DNA of 64,000 bases, taken from assembly GCA_963707015.1 (NCBI GenBank), contig CAVPOO010000001.1, positions 248,001 to 312,000 on the forward strand, given 5' to 3'. The position numbers and the translations under genes were made by a program. This DNA is from CAVPOO01 sp963707015. Lineage in GTDB: Bacteria; Pseudomonadota; Gammaproteobacteria; Thiohalobacterales; Thiohalobacteraceae. The notes below the pieces were generated by a model, which worked only from the letters and a program-made list of their open reading frames with translations, searched no databases and was not told the DNA's origin. This document shows positions 1-8,850 of the stretch, piece by piece. Every line of letters begins with the position of its first letter. Positions within the stretch are counted from its first letter, which is position 1.

Positions 1-416
1 TCGTTGACGCCATAGACCACGGTGGCATCCACGTCCTTCCCGCCCGGCGCAGAAATGATCACCTTCTTGGCTCCAGCCTGCAGGTGTGCAGAGGCCTTTG
101 CCTTGCTGGCGAAAAAGCCGGTGCACTCATGGACGACGTCCACACCCAACTCACTCCACGGCAACTTGGACGGGTCACGCTCGGCCAATACCTTTATCTT
201 GTCCCCGTTGACAACAATATTGTCACCTTCGACAGAGACGGTGCCCGGGAACTTGCCATGGACAGTGTCATACTGGGTGAGGTGCGCATTCGTGTTGGCA
301 TCCCCCAGATCATTGATGGCAACGATTTCAATGTCTTTGCGACCCGCTTCATACAGGGCGCGCAGCACATTACGGCCAATTCGCCCATACCCGTTGATTG
401 CAACTTTAATCGCCAT
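1..416 (-). CDS. gap: glyceraldehyde-3-phosphate dehydrogenase, N-terminal part
   Basis: Only the first 138 residues lie in the window; the gene runs off the left edge. The protein starts MAIKVAINGYGRIGRNVLRA, the classic GAPDH Rossmann NAD-binding start (GxGxxG), followed by AINDLGD and an HECTGFF stretch, as in type I GAPDH. The catalytic cysteine (SCTT motif) lies beyond the window. A GGAG ribosome site sits about 9 bases before the ATG at 416. The gene follows tkt by 52 bases on the same strand, so the two are probably co-transcribed; a tkt-gap order fits Calvin-cycle or gluconeogenic use, but the window cannot show which direction the enzyme works. Confidence 0.95.
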   Translation of the reverse strand, partial: MAIKVAINGYGRIGRNVLRALYEAGRKDIEIVAINDLGDANTNAHLTQYDTVHGKFPGTVSVEGDNIVVNGDKIKVLAERDPSKLPWSELGVDVVHECTGFFASKAKASAHLQAGAKKVIISAPGGKDVDATVVYGVN

Positions 417-468
417 TCTTTTACTATCTCCGTATTTTCTGTTGAGTAACTCTTTGAATCGGCGCTGC

Positions 469-2478
469 TTACGCTGCACCCTTGAGGACTACTGACTCCA
501 CGGCACCGACGACGTTCTCCACGGTGAATCCGAAATACTTGAACAGCTCGCCTGCTGGTGCAGATTCACCAAATCTGTCGATTCCGATCACCTTGCCGTT
601 GAGACCGACATACTTGAGCCAGTAGTCGCTGACCCCTGCCTCAATGGCAACGCGGCTGGTCACTGCAGAAGGCAAGACCGACTCCCGGTAGGATTGTTCC
701 TGGGCGTCGAAAGTGTCGGTCGATGGCATGGATACAACCCGCACATTCTTGCCCTTGCTGGACAGTTCGCTCGCAGCGTCCATCGCCAACGCGACCTCGG
801 AACCGGTTGCGATGATGATTGCATCCGGTGTCCCGATAGAATCTTTCAAGATATAGCCACCCCGCGTGATGCCATCAATCTGCGCATCAGTACGCACCTG
901 ATGCGGCAAATTCTGGCGCGAGAAAATCAACGAGATCGGACCGTTACGGCGTTCAACCGCCACCCTCCACGCTACCGCAGATTCCACGGCATCGCAGGGT
1001 CGCCACACGGACATGTTGGGAATCATACGCAGCGTTGCCGTCTGCTCAATTGGCTGGTGGGTCGGACCGTCCTCACCCAGGCCTATTGAATCATGGGTGT
1101 AGACAAAGACAGTCGGGACCTTCATGAGCGCCGCCATGCGCAACGCATTCCGCGCATACTCCGAAAACATAAGGAAAGTAGCGCCATATGGGATAAACCC
1201 GCCATGCAACGCAATCCCATTCATGATGGCAGACATGCCAAATTCGCGCACGCCGTAGTAGACGTAATTACCGTCTGACACGGTATTCGAGAGCCCCTTC
1301 GAACCGGACCAGATAGTCAGGTTGGAGCCCGCAAGGTCCGCCGAACCGCCCAGCAACTCCGGCAATTCGGGCCCATAGCCGTTCAACGCATTCTGTGACG
1401 CCTTACGGCTGGCAATGGTTTCGCCCTTCGCATCGACGGATTTGATGAATTCCGCTGCCGTCGCTGCCCAATCTGCAGGCAGTTCGCCTGCCATGCGGCG
1501 CTCGAATTCTGCGGCGAGATTCGGGTGCGCTGCCCTGTAGCTAGAGAATTTCTCATTCCAGGCTGCTTCCACCTTTGCGCCCTTATCCTTTGCGTCCCAA
1601 CCGGCATAGATCTCATCGGGGATCACAAACGGAGCATAATTCCAGCCAAGGTTTTCCCGGGCAGCCGTAACCTCGTCGTCACCGAGCGGTGCACCATGGC
1701 AGTCATGACTGCCGCACAGATTCGGCGCACCATAACCAATGACGGTCTTGCAGCATATCATGCTCGGCTTGTCGTTAACTGAGTGCGCCTCCCTGATGGC
1801 CTTGCGCACGGCTTCCGGATCATGCCCGTCAACATCGCGCACCACGTGCCAGTTATAGGCTTCAAAACGCTTCGGTGTGTCATCTGTGAACCAGCCCTCG
1901 ACATGGCCGTCAATCGAGATGCCATTGTCATCATAGAACGCAATCAGTTTACCCAGACCCAACGTCCCAGCGAGCGAACAGGTCTCATGCGAAATACCTT
2001 CCATCAGGCAGCCATCACCGAGAAATACATACGTATAGTGGTCAACAATATGATGACCATCGCGGTTAAACTGCCCGGCCAGTACCTTTTCCGCGATTGC
2101 CATACCGACAGCATTGCTAATGCCCTGGCCTAGCGGACCCGTGGTGGTTTCTATACCCGGCGCATAGCCGTATTCCGGATGCCCCGGAGTCTTGGAATGG
2201 AGCTGCCGGAAGTTCTTGATCTCCTCCATCGGGAGGTCATAACCGGTGAGATGCAGGAGCGAGTAGATGAGCATCGAACCATGACCGTTGGAAAGCACAA
2301 AGCGATCACGATCAGCCCACTGGGGGTTGGCGGGATTATGCTGCAAAAAGTCATTCCAAAGGACCTCAGCGATATCGGCCATACCCATCGGCGCGCCGGG
2401 GTGCCCGGACTTGGCCTTCTGGACGGCATCCATACTGAGCGCGCGAATTGCGTTAGCCAGTTCTTTGCGCGAAGCCAT
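469..2478 (-). CDS. tkt: transketolase
   Basis: Thiamine-diphosphate enzyme moving two-carbon ketol units between sugar phosphates (pentose phosphate and Calvin cycles). The 669-residue product matches the usual bacterial length. Visible landmarks are SGHPGAPMG (about 24-32), the NGHGS loop (64-68), GPLGQG (114-119) and the ThDP/Mg motif starting GDG at 154-156; the pyrimidine-binding domain carries HDSIGLGEDGPTHQP. The frame stays open upstream to 2574, but the start at 2478 (MASRKELANA) is preferred because AGGAG lies 7 bases ahead of it and homologues begin there. It precedes gap on the same strand. Confidence 0.97.
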   Translation of the reverse strand: MASRKELANAIRALSMDAVQKAKSGHPGAPMGMADIAEVLWNDFLQHNPANPQWADRDRFVLSNGHGSMLIYSLLHLTGYDLPMEEIKNFRQLHSKTPGHPEYGYAPGIETTTGPLGQGISNAVGMAIAEKVLAGQFNRDGHHIVDHYTYVFLGDGCLMEGISHETCSLAGTLGLGKLIAFYDDNGISIDGHVEGWFTDDTPKRFEAYNWHVVRDVDGHDPEAVRKAIREAHSVNDKPSMICCKTVIGYGAPNLCGSHDCHGAPLGDDEVTAARENLGWNYAPFVIPDEIYAGWDAKDKGAKVEAAWNEKFSSYRAAHPNLAAEFERRMAGELPADWAATAAEFIKSVDAKGETIASRKASQNALNGYGPELPELLGGSADLAGSNLTIWSGSKGLSNTVSDGNYVYYGVREFGMSAIMNGIALHGGFIPYGATFLMFSEYARNALRMAALMKVPTVFVYTHDSIGLGEDGPTHQPIEQTATLRMIPNMSVWRPCDAVESAVAWRVAVERRNGPISLIFSRQNLPHQVRTDAQIDGITRGGYILKDSIGTPDAIIIATGSEVALAMDAASELSSKGKNVRVVSMPSTDTFDAQEQSYRESVLPSAVTSRVAIEAGVSDYWLKYVGLNGKVIGIDRFGESAPAGELFKYFGFTVENVVGAVESVVLKGAA

Positions 2479-2922
2479 AGCTTTACTCCTGTAGTGATTC
2501 GAAATTCGGTAACCGGGCATTGGACCTGAGCAGGATCGGACGACCGAAGCGCTGTGGAACTCTGTCTCTGTCAAGTACAGCTTGGACGGCCGCGTTGCCT
2601 TAACCCCACTGCTGAGTGAATAACTGCCCTCCCCGGCCCGTGATTAATGGACTGTAGGCCGGCTGGGCTCGATATCCGGCATCTGACTTGCAACGGATTA
2701 ACGGGAAACGTTCTGCCAGCATCGCCCGAGTACGCCACACCTGTTGCCGGGGACAGATCGAGCGCGCTATTTTCCCTTAGATAATGGCAGGGAGCAATAG
2801 CAACGGCAGTGATGATTTTCTGTCAGCGGCGTCTGTACCGTCGCTGACAAAGCTCATTTAATTTAGAGATAAATGATTTCTATTGCGCTCCGGTATTGAA
2901 TGTCCCGTCAGCTGACAGCCGT
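2479..2922. other. intergenic stretch between tkt and the thioredoxin-like gene
   Basis: About 440 bases with no convincing gene on either strand. It must contain the tkt promoter on its left side. At 2821-2849 there is a perfect 8-bp inverted repeat (TGTCAGCG and CGCTGACA separated by 13 bases). It lies about 75 bases past the stop of the thioredoxin-like gene and could act as its transcription end or as an operator, but no T-run follows on either strand, so it is not a textbook terminator. Confidence 0.5.
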
Positions 2923-3480
2923 CTACTCCCCTCGCCACTTGATGGAACAGCCCATACTGGGAATCTGATGGGCAGGGCCCTGACCTGTTCGAGCAACCTG
3001 CACCATCGCCTCGAATAGATCCCGGCGGACGTCTGCGGGTGCAGCCTCCTTGCGGCTGGCATCGAGTCTGCCCCGATACTGCAGCGTCAAATCAGCGTTA
3101 TAGCCGAAGAAATCCGGGGTACACACAGCGCCATATCGCTTGGCAACCTCTTGTGTTGCATCAAGTAAATAAGGGAATGGAAATGCAAATTCCTCTGCCA
3201 CACGGCGCATGTTTTCAAACGAGTCTTCCGGGTATTCAGTCGGGTCATTCGACATAATGGCCACGCTGTTAATTCCATGTCCCTGCAATTCACGCGTGTC
3301 ACGCACAATGCGTTCACGGATCGCCTGCACATAAGGGCAGTGGTTACAGATAAACATGACGAGCAGGCCACGTTCCCCCCTGCAGTCATCAAGCGTCCAG
3401 CCCTTGCCATCAATTCCCGGTAACGAGAAGTCGACAACAGGACGGCCAAAGTCGCACACCGGTGTCTCGAGACTGACCAT
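2923..3480 (-). CDS. thioredoxin-fold (AhpC/TSA-like) family protein
   Basis: A 185-residue cytosolic protein of the thioredoxin/peroxiredoxin superfamily. The N-terminal part reads DFSLPGIDGKGWTLDD, then LLVMFICNHCPYV with a CxxC pair at about residues 45 and 48, and a cis-proline-type motif VCTPDFFGY near residue 120. This arrangement is typical of small uncharacterised thioredoxin family proteins that carry CxHCPY; the substrate is unknown. The start at 3480 (MVSLETP) is chosen over the longer frame (3522) because GGAGGG precedes it. It is transcribed away from metK and stands alone. Confidence 0.85.
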   Translation of the reverse strand: MVSLETPVCDFGRPVVDFSLPGIDGKGWTLDDCRGERGLLVMFICNHCPYVQAIRERIVRDTRELQGHGINSVAIMSNDPTEYPEDSFENMRRVAEEFAFPFPYLLDATQEVAKRYGAVCTPDFFGYNADLTLQYRGRLDASRKEAAPADVRRDLFEAMVQVARTGQGPAHQIPSMGCSIKWRGE

Positions 3481-3592
3481 AATTGCCCTCCAACTTGCTG
3501 ATCCACCTTTCCTAACGTACATTCTAGCCGATCCAGCGGCGCGCGAATACGCGACCGAATCGACAGGAACTTATCGCGCATGGATGATCGTG

Positions 3593-3598
3593 TATACT
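3593..3598 (+). promoter_or_regulatory. -10 box candidate for metK
   Basis: TATACT 82 bases before the metK ATG, in the divergent gap between the thioredoxin-like gene and metK. No good -35 sequence is seen at 16-18 bases upstream, so the call rests on the -10 match and position only. Confidence 0.4.
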
Positions 3599-3679
3599 AC
3601 GACTGCTGCACAGTTCGTGGGGCATAAAGTTCTTCGCTGGCCACCCAACGAAAATCCTAGAGAAAAGCGCTAAATCCCG

Positions 3680-4885
3680 ATGACCAATAACTATCTCTTT
3701 ACTTCCGAATCCGTATCTGAAGGACACCCGGACAAAGTAGCCGATCAGATCTCCGACGCCGTCTTGGACGCCATCCTCGAACAGGACCCACATCCCGACC
3801 GTGCCCGGGTTGCCTGCGAGACCATGATCAAGACTGGCGCGGTAATCGTTGCCGGCGAGATTACTACTGAGGCTTGGGTCGATCTCGATGAACTCGTACG
3901 CGAGGTCGTTTGTAAGATTGGCTACACCAGTTCCAACGTCGGGTTCGACGGCTCTACCTGTGCGGTAATGTCGCTAATTGGTAAACAGTCAAGCAATATC
4001 GCCCAGGGCGTGGACCGAACCAACCCTGAAGAACAGGGCGCGGGCGACCAGGGACTGATGTTTGGATATGCCACCAATGAGACGGAGGTTCTCATGCCGG
4101 CCCCCATCACCTATGCCCACCGCCTGGTCCAGCGGCAGGCCGAAATGCGGAAGGAGAAAATTCTGCCCTGGCTGCGCCCCGACGCCAAGAGCCAGATCAG
4201 CTTCCGTTACGAGGACGGCAAAGTCAGTGGCATCGAGGCGGTAGTGCTGTCGACACAGCACGACCCCGACATTGAACACAATCACCTCTGTGAAGCCGTG
4301 ATGGAAAACATCATCCAGCCGGTATTGCCGAAAGAGTGGCTGGACCAGTGTCCGCGCGAGAATATTCATATCAACCCTACTGGGAGCTTCGTCATTGGCG
4401 GTCCGGTCGGCGACTGCGGGCTAACGGGCCGCAAGATCATCGTCGATACCTATGGCGGGGCGGCACGCCATGGCGGCGGCGCCTTTTCAGGCAAGGACCC
4501 TTCGAAGGTAGATCGGTCGGCCGCGTATGCAGCGCGTTACGTTGCCAAGAACGTGGTTGCCGCGGGCCTGGCCGATCGCTGCGAGATCCAGGTATCCTAT
4601 GCGATCGGCGTTGCCCAGCCGACATCAATTTATGTGGAAACATTTGGAACCGGCCGGCTGCCAGACGAAAAGATTTCTGCGCTCATTCGCGCGCACTTCG
4701 ACCTGCGCCCTTACGGTCTTGTTCAGATGCTTGACCTGATTCGGCCAATTTACAGAAGCACCGCCGCCTATGGTCACTTTGGCCGTGAGGAGCCGGAGTT
4801 CACCTGGGAGCGCACTGACAAGGCGGATATCCTGCGTGACGCGGCGGGGCTGTCCGCGACTGATTCGGAAATACGTTTGGCGTGA
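3680..4885 (+). CDS. metK: S-adenosylmethionine synthetase
   Basis: Makes S-adenosylmethionine from ATP and methionine. The 401 residues hold SEGHPDKVADQISDA (13-27), the ATP motif GAGDQGLMFGYA (120-131) and the P-loop-like GGGAFSGKDPSKVDRS (265-280), all standard for bacterial MetK. The start ATG at 3680 gives the conserved N-terminus LFTSESVSEGHPD. Downstream lie ahcY and metF, so the three genes form an activated methyl cycle group: SAM synthesis, SAH hydrolysis and methyl-THF supply. A structured leader of about 290 bases separates it from ahcY, which suggests ahcY can be regulated apart from metK. Confidence 0.97.
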   Translation: MTNNYLFTSESVSEGHPDKVADQISDAVLDAILEQDPHPDRARVACETMIKTGAVIVAGEITTEAWVDLDELVREVVCKIGYTSSNVGFDGSTCAVMSLIGKQSSNIAQGVDRTNPEEQGAGDQGLMFGYATNETEVLMPAPITYAHRLVQRQAEMRKEKILPWLRPDAKSQISFRYEDGKVSGIEAVVLSTQHDPDIEHNHLCEAVMENIIQPVLPKEWLDQCPRENIHINPTGSFVIGGPVGDCGLTGRKIIVDTYGGAARHGGGAFSGKDPSKVDRSAAYAARYVAKNVVAAGLADRCEIQVSYAIGVAQPTSIYVETFGTGRLPDEKISALIRAHFDLRPYGLVQMLDLIRPIYRSTAAYGHFGREEPEFTWERTDKADILRDAAGLSATDSEIRLA

Positions 4886-4910
4886 ACCGGAACTTTCCGC
4901 TACTACCCTC

Positions 4911-5006
4911 GGCAAGCTTGGCAGCAACAGCTGCATGCGGTCGGAAGGACGCAAAGCCTACCGGACGCCTGTGGACGTCGCGGCGGCCTTTGGATTACCA
5001 GAGGCC
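4911..5006 (+). ncRNA. possible degenerate GEMM (c-di-GMP-I-like) element
   Basis: Between metK and the SAH riboswitch the sequence carries GGCAAGC at 4911-4917, GACGCAAAGCC at 4948-4958 followed by taCCGG, and ATTACC at 4994-4999. These resemble, in the right order, the conserved GGCAAAC, ACGCAAAGCC and GUUACC blocks of the GEMM-I aptamer. The GAAA tetraloop between the first two blocks is missing, and the spacing is unusual. A strong hairpin with a 9-bp stem and ATTA loop occupies 4985-5006 and is followed by only three Ts. Alternative: an unrelated structured leader or an attenuator hairpin. The match is by eye, so confidence is low. Confidence 0.3.
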
Positions 5007-5085
5007 TTTAACCGAGCTGATGATTTAGGTATCATCCTGTTCAGACTCCGCCGCCCTGATTGAACGAAGGCGCGGCCCACCGGAT

Positions 5086-5152
5086 CGAGGAGCGTTGCAA
5101 CGGGTTCTTCCCCCGCCAGGCTCGGTTCGCATGACACCTGCAACGGCGCTCA
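5086..5152 (+). ncRNA. SAH riboswitch
   Basis: The stretch has the SAH aptamer signature: CGAGGAGCGTTGCAACGG at 5086-5103, CCAGGCTCG at 5117-5125, and CAACGGCGCTC at 5141-5151. CGAG pairs with CTCG to close the first stem, and GAGCG with CGCTC can form the pseudoknot or second stem. It ends about 28 bases before the ahcY start, the usual place for this class, which raises expression of the gene when S-adenosylhomocysteine accumulates. The 3' strand ends close to the ribosome site (AAAGGGAG at 5166-5173), so translational control is plausible; no terminator hairpin is seen after the aptamer. Confidence 0.88.
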
Positions 5153-5180
5153 TATTTCCTGTACCAAAGGGAGTATGAAT

Positions 5181-6602
5181 ATGAGCCACCTCTCCAGTCT
5201 TTCTTCACCCGCTGATAACTACATTGTTGCTGACATAGACCTTGCCGAATGGGGGCGCAAAGAAATTGCCATCGCCGAGACAGAGATGCCGGGTTTGATG
5301 GCAGTGCGCCGTAAATATGCAGACGCGCAGCCGCTCAAGGGAGCCCGTATTGCGGGTAGTCTGCACATGACAATCCAGACCGCGATGCTGATCGAGACGC
5401 TGAAAACGCTCGGCGCAGAGGTTCGTTGGGCATCATGCAACATCTTTTCTACCCAGGATCATGCAGCGGCAGCTATCGCTGCCGAGGGTATCCCCGTGTT
5501 TGCCTTCAAGGGCGAGAGCCTGGAGGAATACTGGGAATTTACTCACCGGATCATGGAATGGCAGGATGGCGGGACGCCGAACATGATTCTGGACGATGGT
5601 GGAGACGCCACGCTGCTGGTGACGCTTGGAAGTAAGGCGGAAAAGAATCCCGCCATCCTGGACAATCCCACCAGCGAAGAGGAGCAGGTGCTATTTGCTG
5701 CCATTCGCAAGCGTCTGGAGACACGTCCGGGGTGGTACTCCAAAATTCAGAACAACATACGGGGAGTTACCGAGGAAACCACCACCGGCGTACATCGACT
5801 CTACCATATGGAAAAAACAGGCGAACTACCGTTTCCTGCGATCAATGTAAATGACTCGGTAACCAAATCGAAATTTGACAACCTGTATGGCTGTCGCGAA
5901 TCGCTCGTGGATGGCATCAAGCGCGCCACAGATGTCATGATTGCCGGCAAGATATGCTTGGTACTGGGCTACGGTGATGTTGGCAAGGGCTGCGCACAAT
6001 CTCTTCGCGGTCTTGGCGCCACCGTCTGGGTAACAGAAATCGATCCTATCTGTGCGCTGCAGGCAGCGATGGAAGGCTACCGCGTGGTCACCATGGAAGA
6101 GGCTGCGCCCCTCGTGGATATCTTCGTGACCGCCACGGGCAATTATCACGTTATCACCCATGACCACATGACCAAAATGAAGCATCAAGCCATTGTCTGC
6201 AACATTGGTCACTTCGACAATGAAATCGATGTTGCCAGCCTGCATGAATACGTATGGGAAAATATCAAGCCGCAAGTGGATCAAATCACGTTTCCAGATG
6301 GCAGACGTCTTATTCTTCTCGCTGAGGGTCGCCTGGTAAACCTGGGCTGTGCCACCGGTCATCCGAGCTTCGTCATGTCGAACTCCTTCACAAATCAGGT
6401 CCTGGCCCAGATGGAACTTTGGAGCCACCCCGACCAGTACCTGACAAAGGTCTACACGCTACCCAAGAAACTCGATGAAGAGGTGGCGCGGCTGCATCTG
6501 GAAAAAGTTGGCGCACACCTCACGCGACTGACACAAGAACAGGCTGACTATCTTGGTCTGCCAGTCGAAGGCCCGTACAAGCCCGACTATTATCGCTATT
6601 AA
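5181..6602 (+). CDS. ahcY: adenosylhomocysteinase (SAH hydrolase)
   Basis: Splits S-adenosylhomocysteine to homocysteine and adenosine, relieving product inhibition of methyltransferases. The 473-residue form contains the roughly 40-residue insert (GSKAEKNPAILDNP onward, near 150-190) seen in the longer bacterial/plant class. The NAD-binding loop GYGDVGKG is at 263-270, and the C-terminus KPDYYRY is the family hallmark. An ATG lies at 5175, only a base after the AAAGGGAG ribosome site; the ATG at 5181 has correct spacing (7 bases), so it is taken as the start. The SAH riboswitch lies immediately upstream. Confidence 0.97.
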   Translation: MSHLSSLSSPADNYIVADIDLAEWGRKEIAIAETEMPGLMAVRRKYADAQPLKGARIAGSLHMTIQTAMLIETLKTLGAEVRWASCNIFSTQDHAAAAIAAEGIPVFAFKGESLEEYWEFTHRIMEWQDGGTPNMILDDGGDATLLVTLGSKAEKNPAILDNPTSEEEQVLFAAIRKRLETRPGWYSKIQNNIRGVTEETTTGVHRLYHMEKTGELPFPAINVNDSVTKSKFDNLYGCRESLVDGIKRATDVMIAGKICLVLGYGDVGKGCAQSLRGLGATVWVTEIDPICALQAAMEGYRVVTMEEAAPLVDIFVTATGNYHVITHDHMTKMKHQAIVCNIGHFDNEIDVASLHEYVWENIKPQVDQITFPDGRRLILLAEGRLVNLGCATGHPSFVMSNSFTNQVLAQMELWSHPDQYLTKVYTLPKKLDEEVARLHLEKVGAHLTRLTQEQADYLGLPVEGPYKPDYYRY

Positions 6603-6685
6603 ACATTGCGAGGGGTGCGGAGCAAGACGTGGGGACTCACCCGCCTACTCCCCACCCCCCACACCTCACACCTCACAGACTTCTG

Positions 6686-7576
6686 ATGGAATCTCAGAAA
6701 AAGTACTCCCCAATTTTCAGTTTCGAGTTTTTTCCGCCCAAGACGGATGAAGGCGTTGAGAAGCTGCGGCGAACGCGCACTCAGCTTGCAGCCCTCAACC
6801 CGCGGTTTTTCTCGGTCACATTTGGCGCGGGGGGGTCTACCCGCGAACGGACTTTCGACACGGTGCGGGAAATCCAGCAACAATCAGGCATTGAGGCTGC
6901 CCCACACCTGTCTTGCATTGGATCGACGCAGGAAAGCATCTACGAAATTCTTATGGCCTATAAAGAGAGCGGCATCCGTCACATCGTTGCCTTGCGAGGT
7001 GACCTGCCGTCAGGTACGCATGAAGCGGGCGAATTCCGTTATGCCAACGAACTGGTCGCCTTTATCCGCGCCAAGACCGGGGAACACTTCCATCTGGAGG
7101 TTGCTGCCTACCCAGAGTTCCATCCTCAGGCGCCCAGTGCCAACCAGGATCTGTTGAATTTCAAACGGAAGGTCGATGCCGGTGCCACCAGCGCGATCAC
7201 ACAATATTTTTACAATCCCTATGCCTACTTCCGGTTCATCGAAAGCTGCGAACAGCTGAACATTGATATCCCGATTGTCCCGGGCATAATGCCCATTACC
7301 AACTACACGCAACTGGCCCGCTTCTCCGACGGCTGTGGCGCCGAGATCCCGCGCTGGGTCCGCAAGCGCCTGGAAGGATTTGGCGATGACCGGGCTTCTA
7401 TCCGCGTGTTTGGTGAAGACGTCGTGACCGAACTTTGCGCTACACTGCTCGCCCAGGGCGCACCTGGCCTGCACTTTTACACCATGAACCGCGCCGAACC
7501 AACGATCGCTATCTGGAAGAATCTTGGACTTGGAGACAGGCGCTCGGTACAAGGCCCTGAACGCGAGCATCACTAG
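6686..7576 (+). CDS. metF: 5,10-methylenetetrahydrofolate reductase
   Basis: FAD enzyme reducing methylene-THF to methyl-THF, the methyl donor for methionine synthesis. The 296-residue product begins MESQKKYSPIFSFEFFPPK, with the conserved FEFFPPK at the first TIM-barrel strand, then FSVTFGAGGSTR and HLSCIG, and VPGIMPITNY toward the C-terminus. The frame is open to 6629, but that extension (repeated Pro/His/Thr) comes from a pyrimidine-rich leader and is not protein-like. No obvious ribosome site precedes the ATG at 6686. The gene is 83 bases after ahcY on the same strand and completes the methyl cycle cluster. Confidence 0.95.
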   Translation: MESQKKYSPIFSFEFFPPKTDEGVEKLRRTRTQLAALNPRFFSVTFGAGGSTRERTFDTVREIQQQSGIEAAPHLSCIGSTQESIYEILMAYKESGIRHIVALRGDLPSGTHEAGEFRYANELVAFIRAKTGEHFHLEVAAYPEFHPQAPSANQDLLNFKRKVDAGATSAITQYFYNPYAYFRFIESCEQLNIDIPIVPGIMPITNYTQLARFSDGCGAEIPRWVRKRLEGFGDDRASIRVFGEDVVTELCATLLAQGAPGLHFYTMNRAEPTIAIWKNLGLGDRRSVQGPEREHH

Positions 7577-7606
7577 TGGCCCATCCAGATCCCGAAATCC
7601 TGTCGG

Positions 7607-8344
7607 ATGAAAGCTCCACGCATCTACCTGCCACTACCGCTTGCCCAGGGAGCCAGCGTCACCCTTGACGCGCGCGCCGCGCGACACGTGCGCCGTGTTC
7701 TTCGCCTGCGGGCCGGCAATCCACTAATCCTGTTCAACGGACAAGGTCACGAATGGCATGCGCGGCTGACGCAGACTACGGGGCCAGCACCACAAGCCGA
7801 GGTAGTCGATGTTCTCGAGTCTGGTGAGCGGGAATCTCCCCTTGACATCATGCTCATGCAGGGAATTTCGCGCGGGGAGCGCATGGATTATACCCTGCAA
7901 AAGGCTGTTGAACTCGGTGTCAAACAGATATGGCCCGTATGGACGGAACGCAGTCAGGTTAAGCTCAGCGGTGAACGCCTGGCCCGCCGAATGCTGCACT
8001 GGCAGGGCATAATAATTCACGCCTGCGAGCAGTCTGGCCGTAATGTCATTCCTCCGCTCATACCCCCGGAGACGCTGCACGAATCACTCAGTCAGGTTCG
8101 AACGTCGGCACTTTGCCTCGTGCTAGAGCCGTCCGGTGACTATCGCCTTTCTGACCTCGATCAGTCACCGGCTTCTGTCACTATCCTGGCTGGACCCGAA
8201 GGCGGATTGACAACATCGGAGACTCTGTTCGCTCAGAATTCAGGATTTCTGCCCTTACGTCTCGGGCCAAGGATTCTACGAACAGAAACAGCTGGACTTG
8301 CAGCAATGGCCGCGCTGCAGCTGCAATGGGGTGACTTCCGCTAG
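7607..8344 (+). CDS. rsmE: 16S rRNA m3U1498 methyltransferase
   Basis: SPOUT-class methyltransferase acting on U1498 of 16S rRNA. The 245 residues show the N-terminal PUA-like part (DARAARHVRRVLRLRAGN), then MLMQGISRGERMDYTLQKAV and the SAM-binding knot motifs ILAGPEGGLTTSE and LRLGPRILRTETAGLAA near the C-terminus. It follows metF by 30 bases and is likely co-transcribed, which makes sense for a SAM-using enzyme. Its stop codon shares CTAG with the stop of the convergent chpC gene (8341-8344). Confidence 0.95.
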   Translation: MKAPRIYLPLPLAQGASVTLDARAARHVRRVLRLRAGNPLILFNGQGHEWHARLTQTTGPAPQAEVVDVLESGERESPLDIMLMQGISRGERMDYTLQKAVELGVKQIWPVWTERSQVKLSGERLARRMLHWQGIIIHACEQSGRNVIPPLIPPETLHESLSQVRTSALCLVLEPSGDYRLSDLDQSPASVTILAGPEGGLTTSETLFAQNSGFLPLRLGPRILRTETAGLAAMAALQLQWGDFR

Positions 8345-8850
8345 GCAGCTCTTAGCCAATATCTGGCAATCAGTTCTTCCAAAGCGTCCAGGTCTGGCAC
8401 TACAACGGCCTCACCATCAATGAGTGCCTGGCAAAGATCTGCGCTTTCCATATCGCCAGTACGACCTTCCCGTTCTTGGATACAATCGTGACTAACTCTG
8501 TAAAGTCGGGGAATACCGGCGGTCACCATCGCGTAAAAAGGCACGCTACCGTCGCCCCTTATGGTATTGATGATAGCGATACGCGATTCAGTAACAGCTG
8601 GCATCGCAGACCCGCCTCTTGCGGCCTCGTAGGAGATAACCGGCACGGTAAGTCCGCGCCAGCCAATTGCCCCAAGCAACCATGGGGGCGCCTTACCGAC
8701 GAAATTCGCACGCTGATACGGTATCACCTCTGCGACAGCGACATTGGGAACAATCAGGTATTGTCCATGCACAGGGATAAGCAAGCTCCGTACACTGGAA
8801 GTTTGTATCGTCATAATCTTTTTTTCCTGTTCCGCAGACTCTATTGCCAT
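8341..8850 (-). CDS. chpC: CheW-like adaptor of the Pil-Chp system
   Basis: A 169-residue CheW-domain protein, the last gene of the Pil-Chp chemosensory cluster. It holds SLLIPVHGQYLIVPNVAVAEVI, PPWLLGAIGWRGLTVPVISYE (the CheW G-W-RG core near 60-80), and a C-terminal region typical of ChpC. In Pseudomonas, ChpC couples other receptors to the ChpA kinase; the same role is inferred here from position. The start is either 8850, overlapping the end of chpB by ten bases, or 8814 (MTIQTSS). The overlap with chpB favours translational coupling in the ancestor. Confidence 0.85.
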   Translation of the reverse strand: MAIESAEQEKKIMTIQTSSVRSLLIPVHGQYLIVPNVAVAEVIPYQRANFVGKAPPWLLGAIGWRGLTVPVISYEAARGGSAMPAVTESRIAIINTIRGDGSVPFYAMVTAGIPRLYRVSHDCIQEREGRTGDMESADLCQALIDGEAVVVPDLDALEELIARYWLRAA

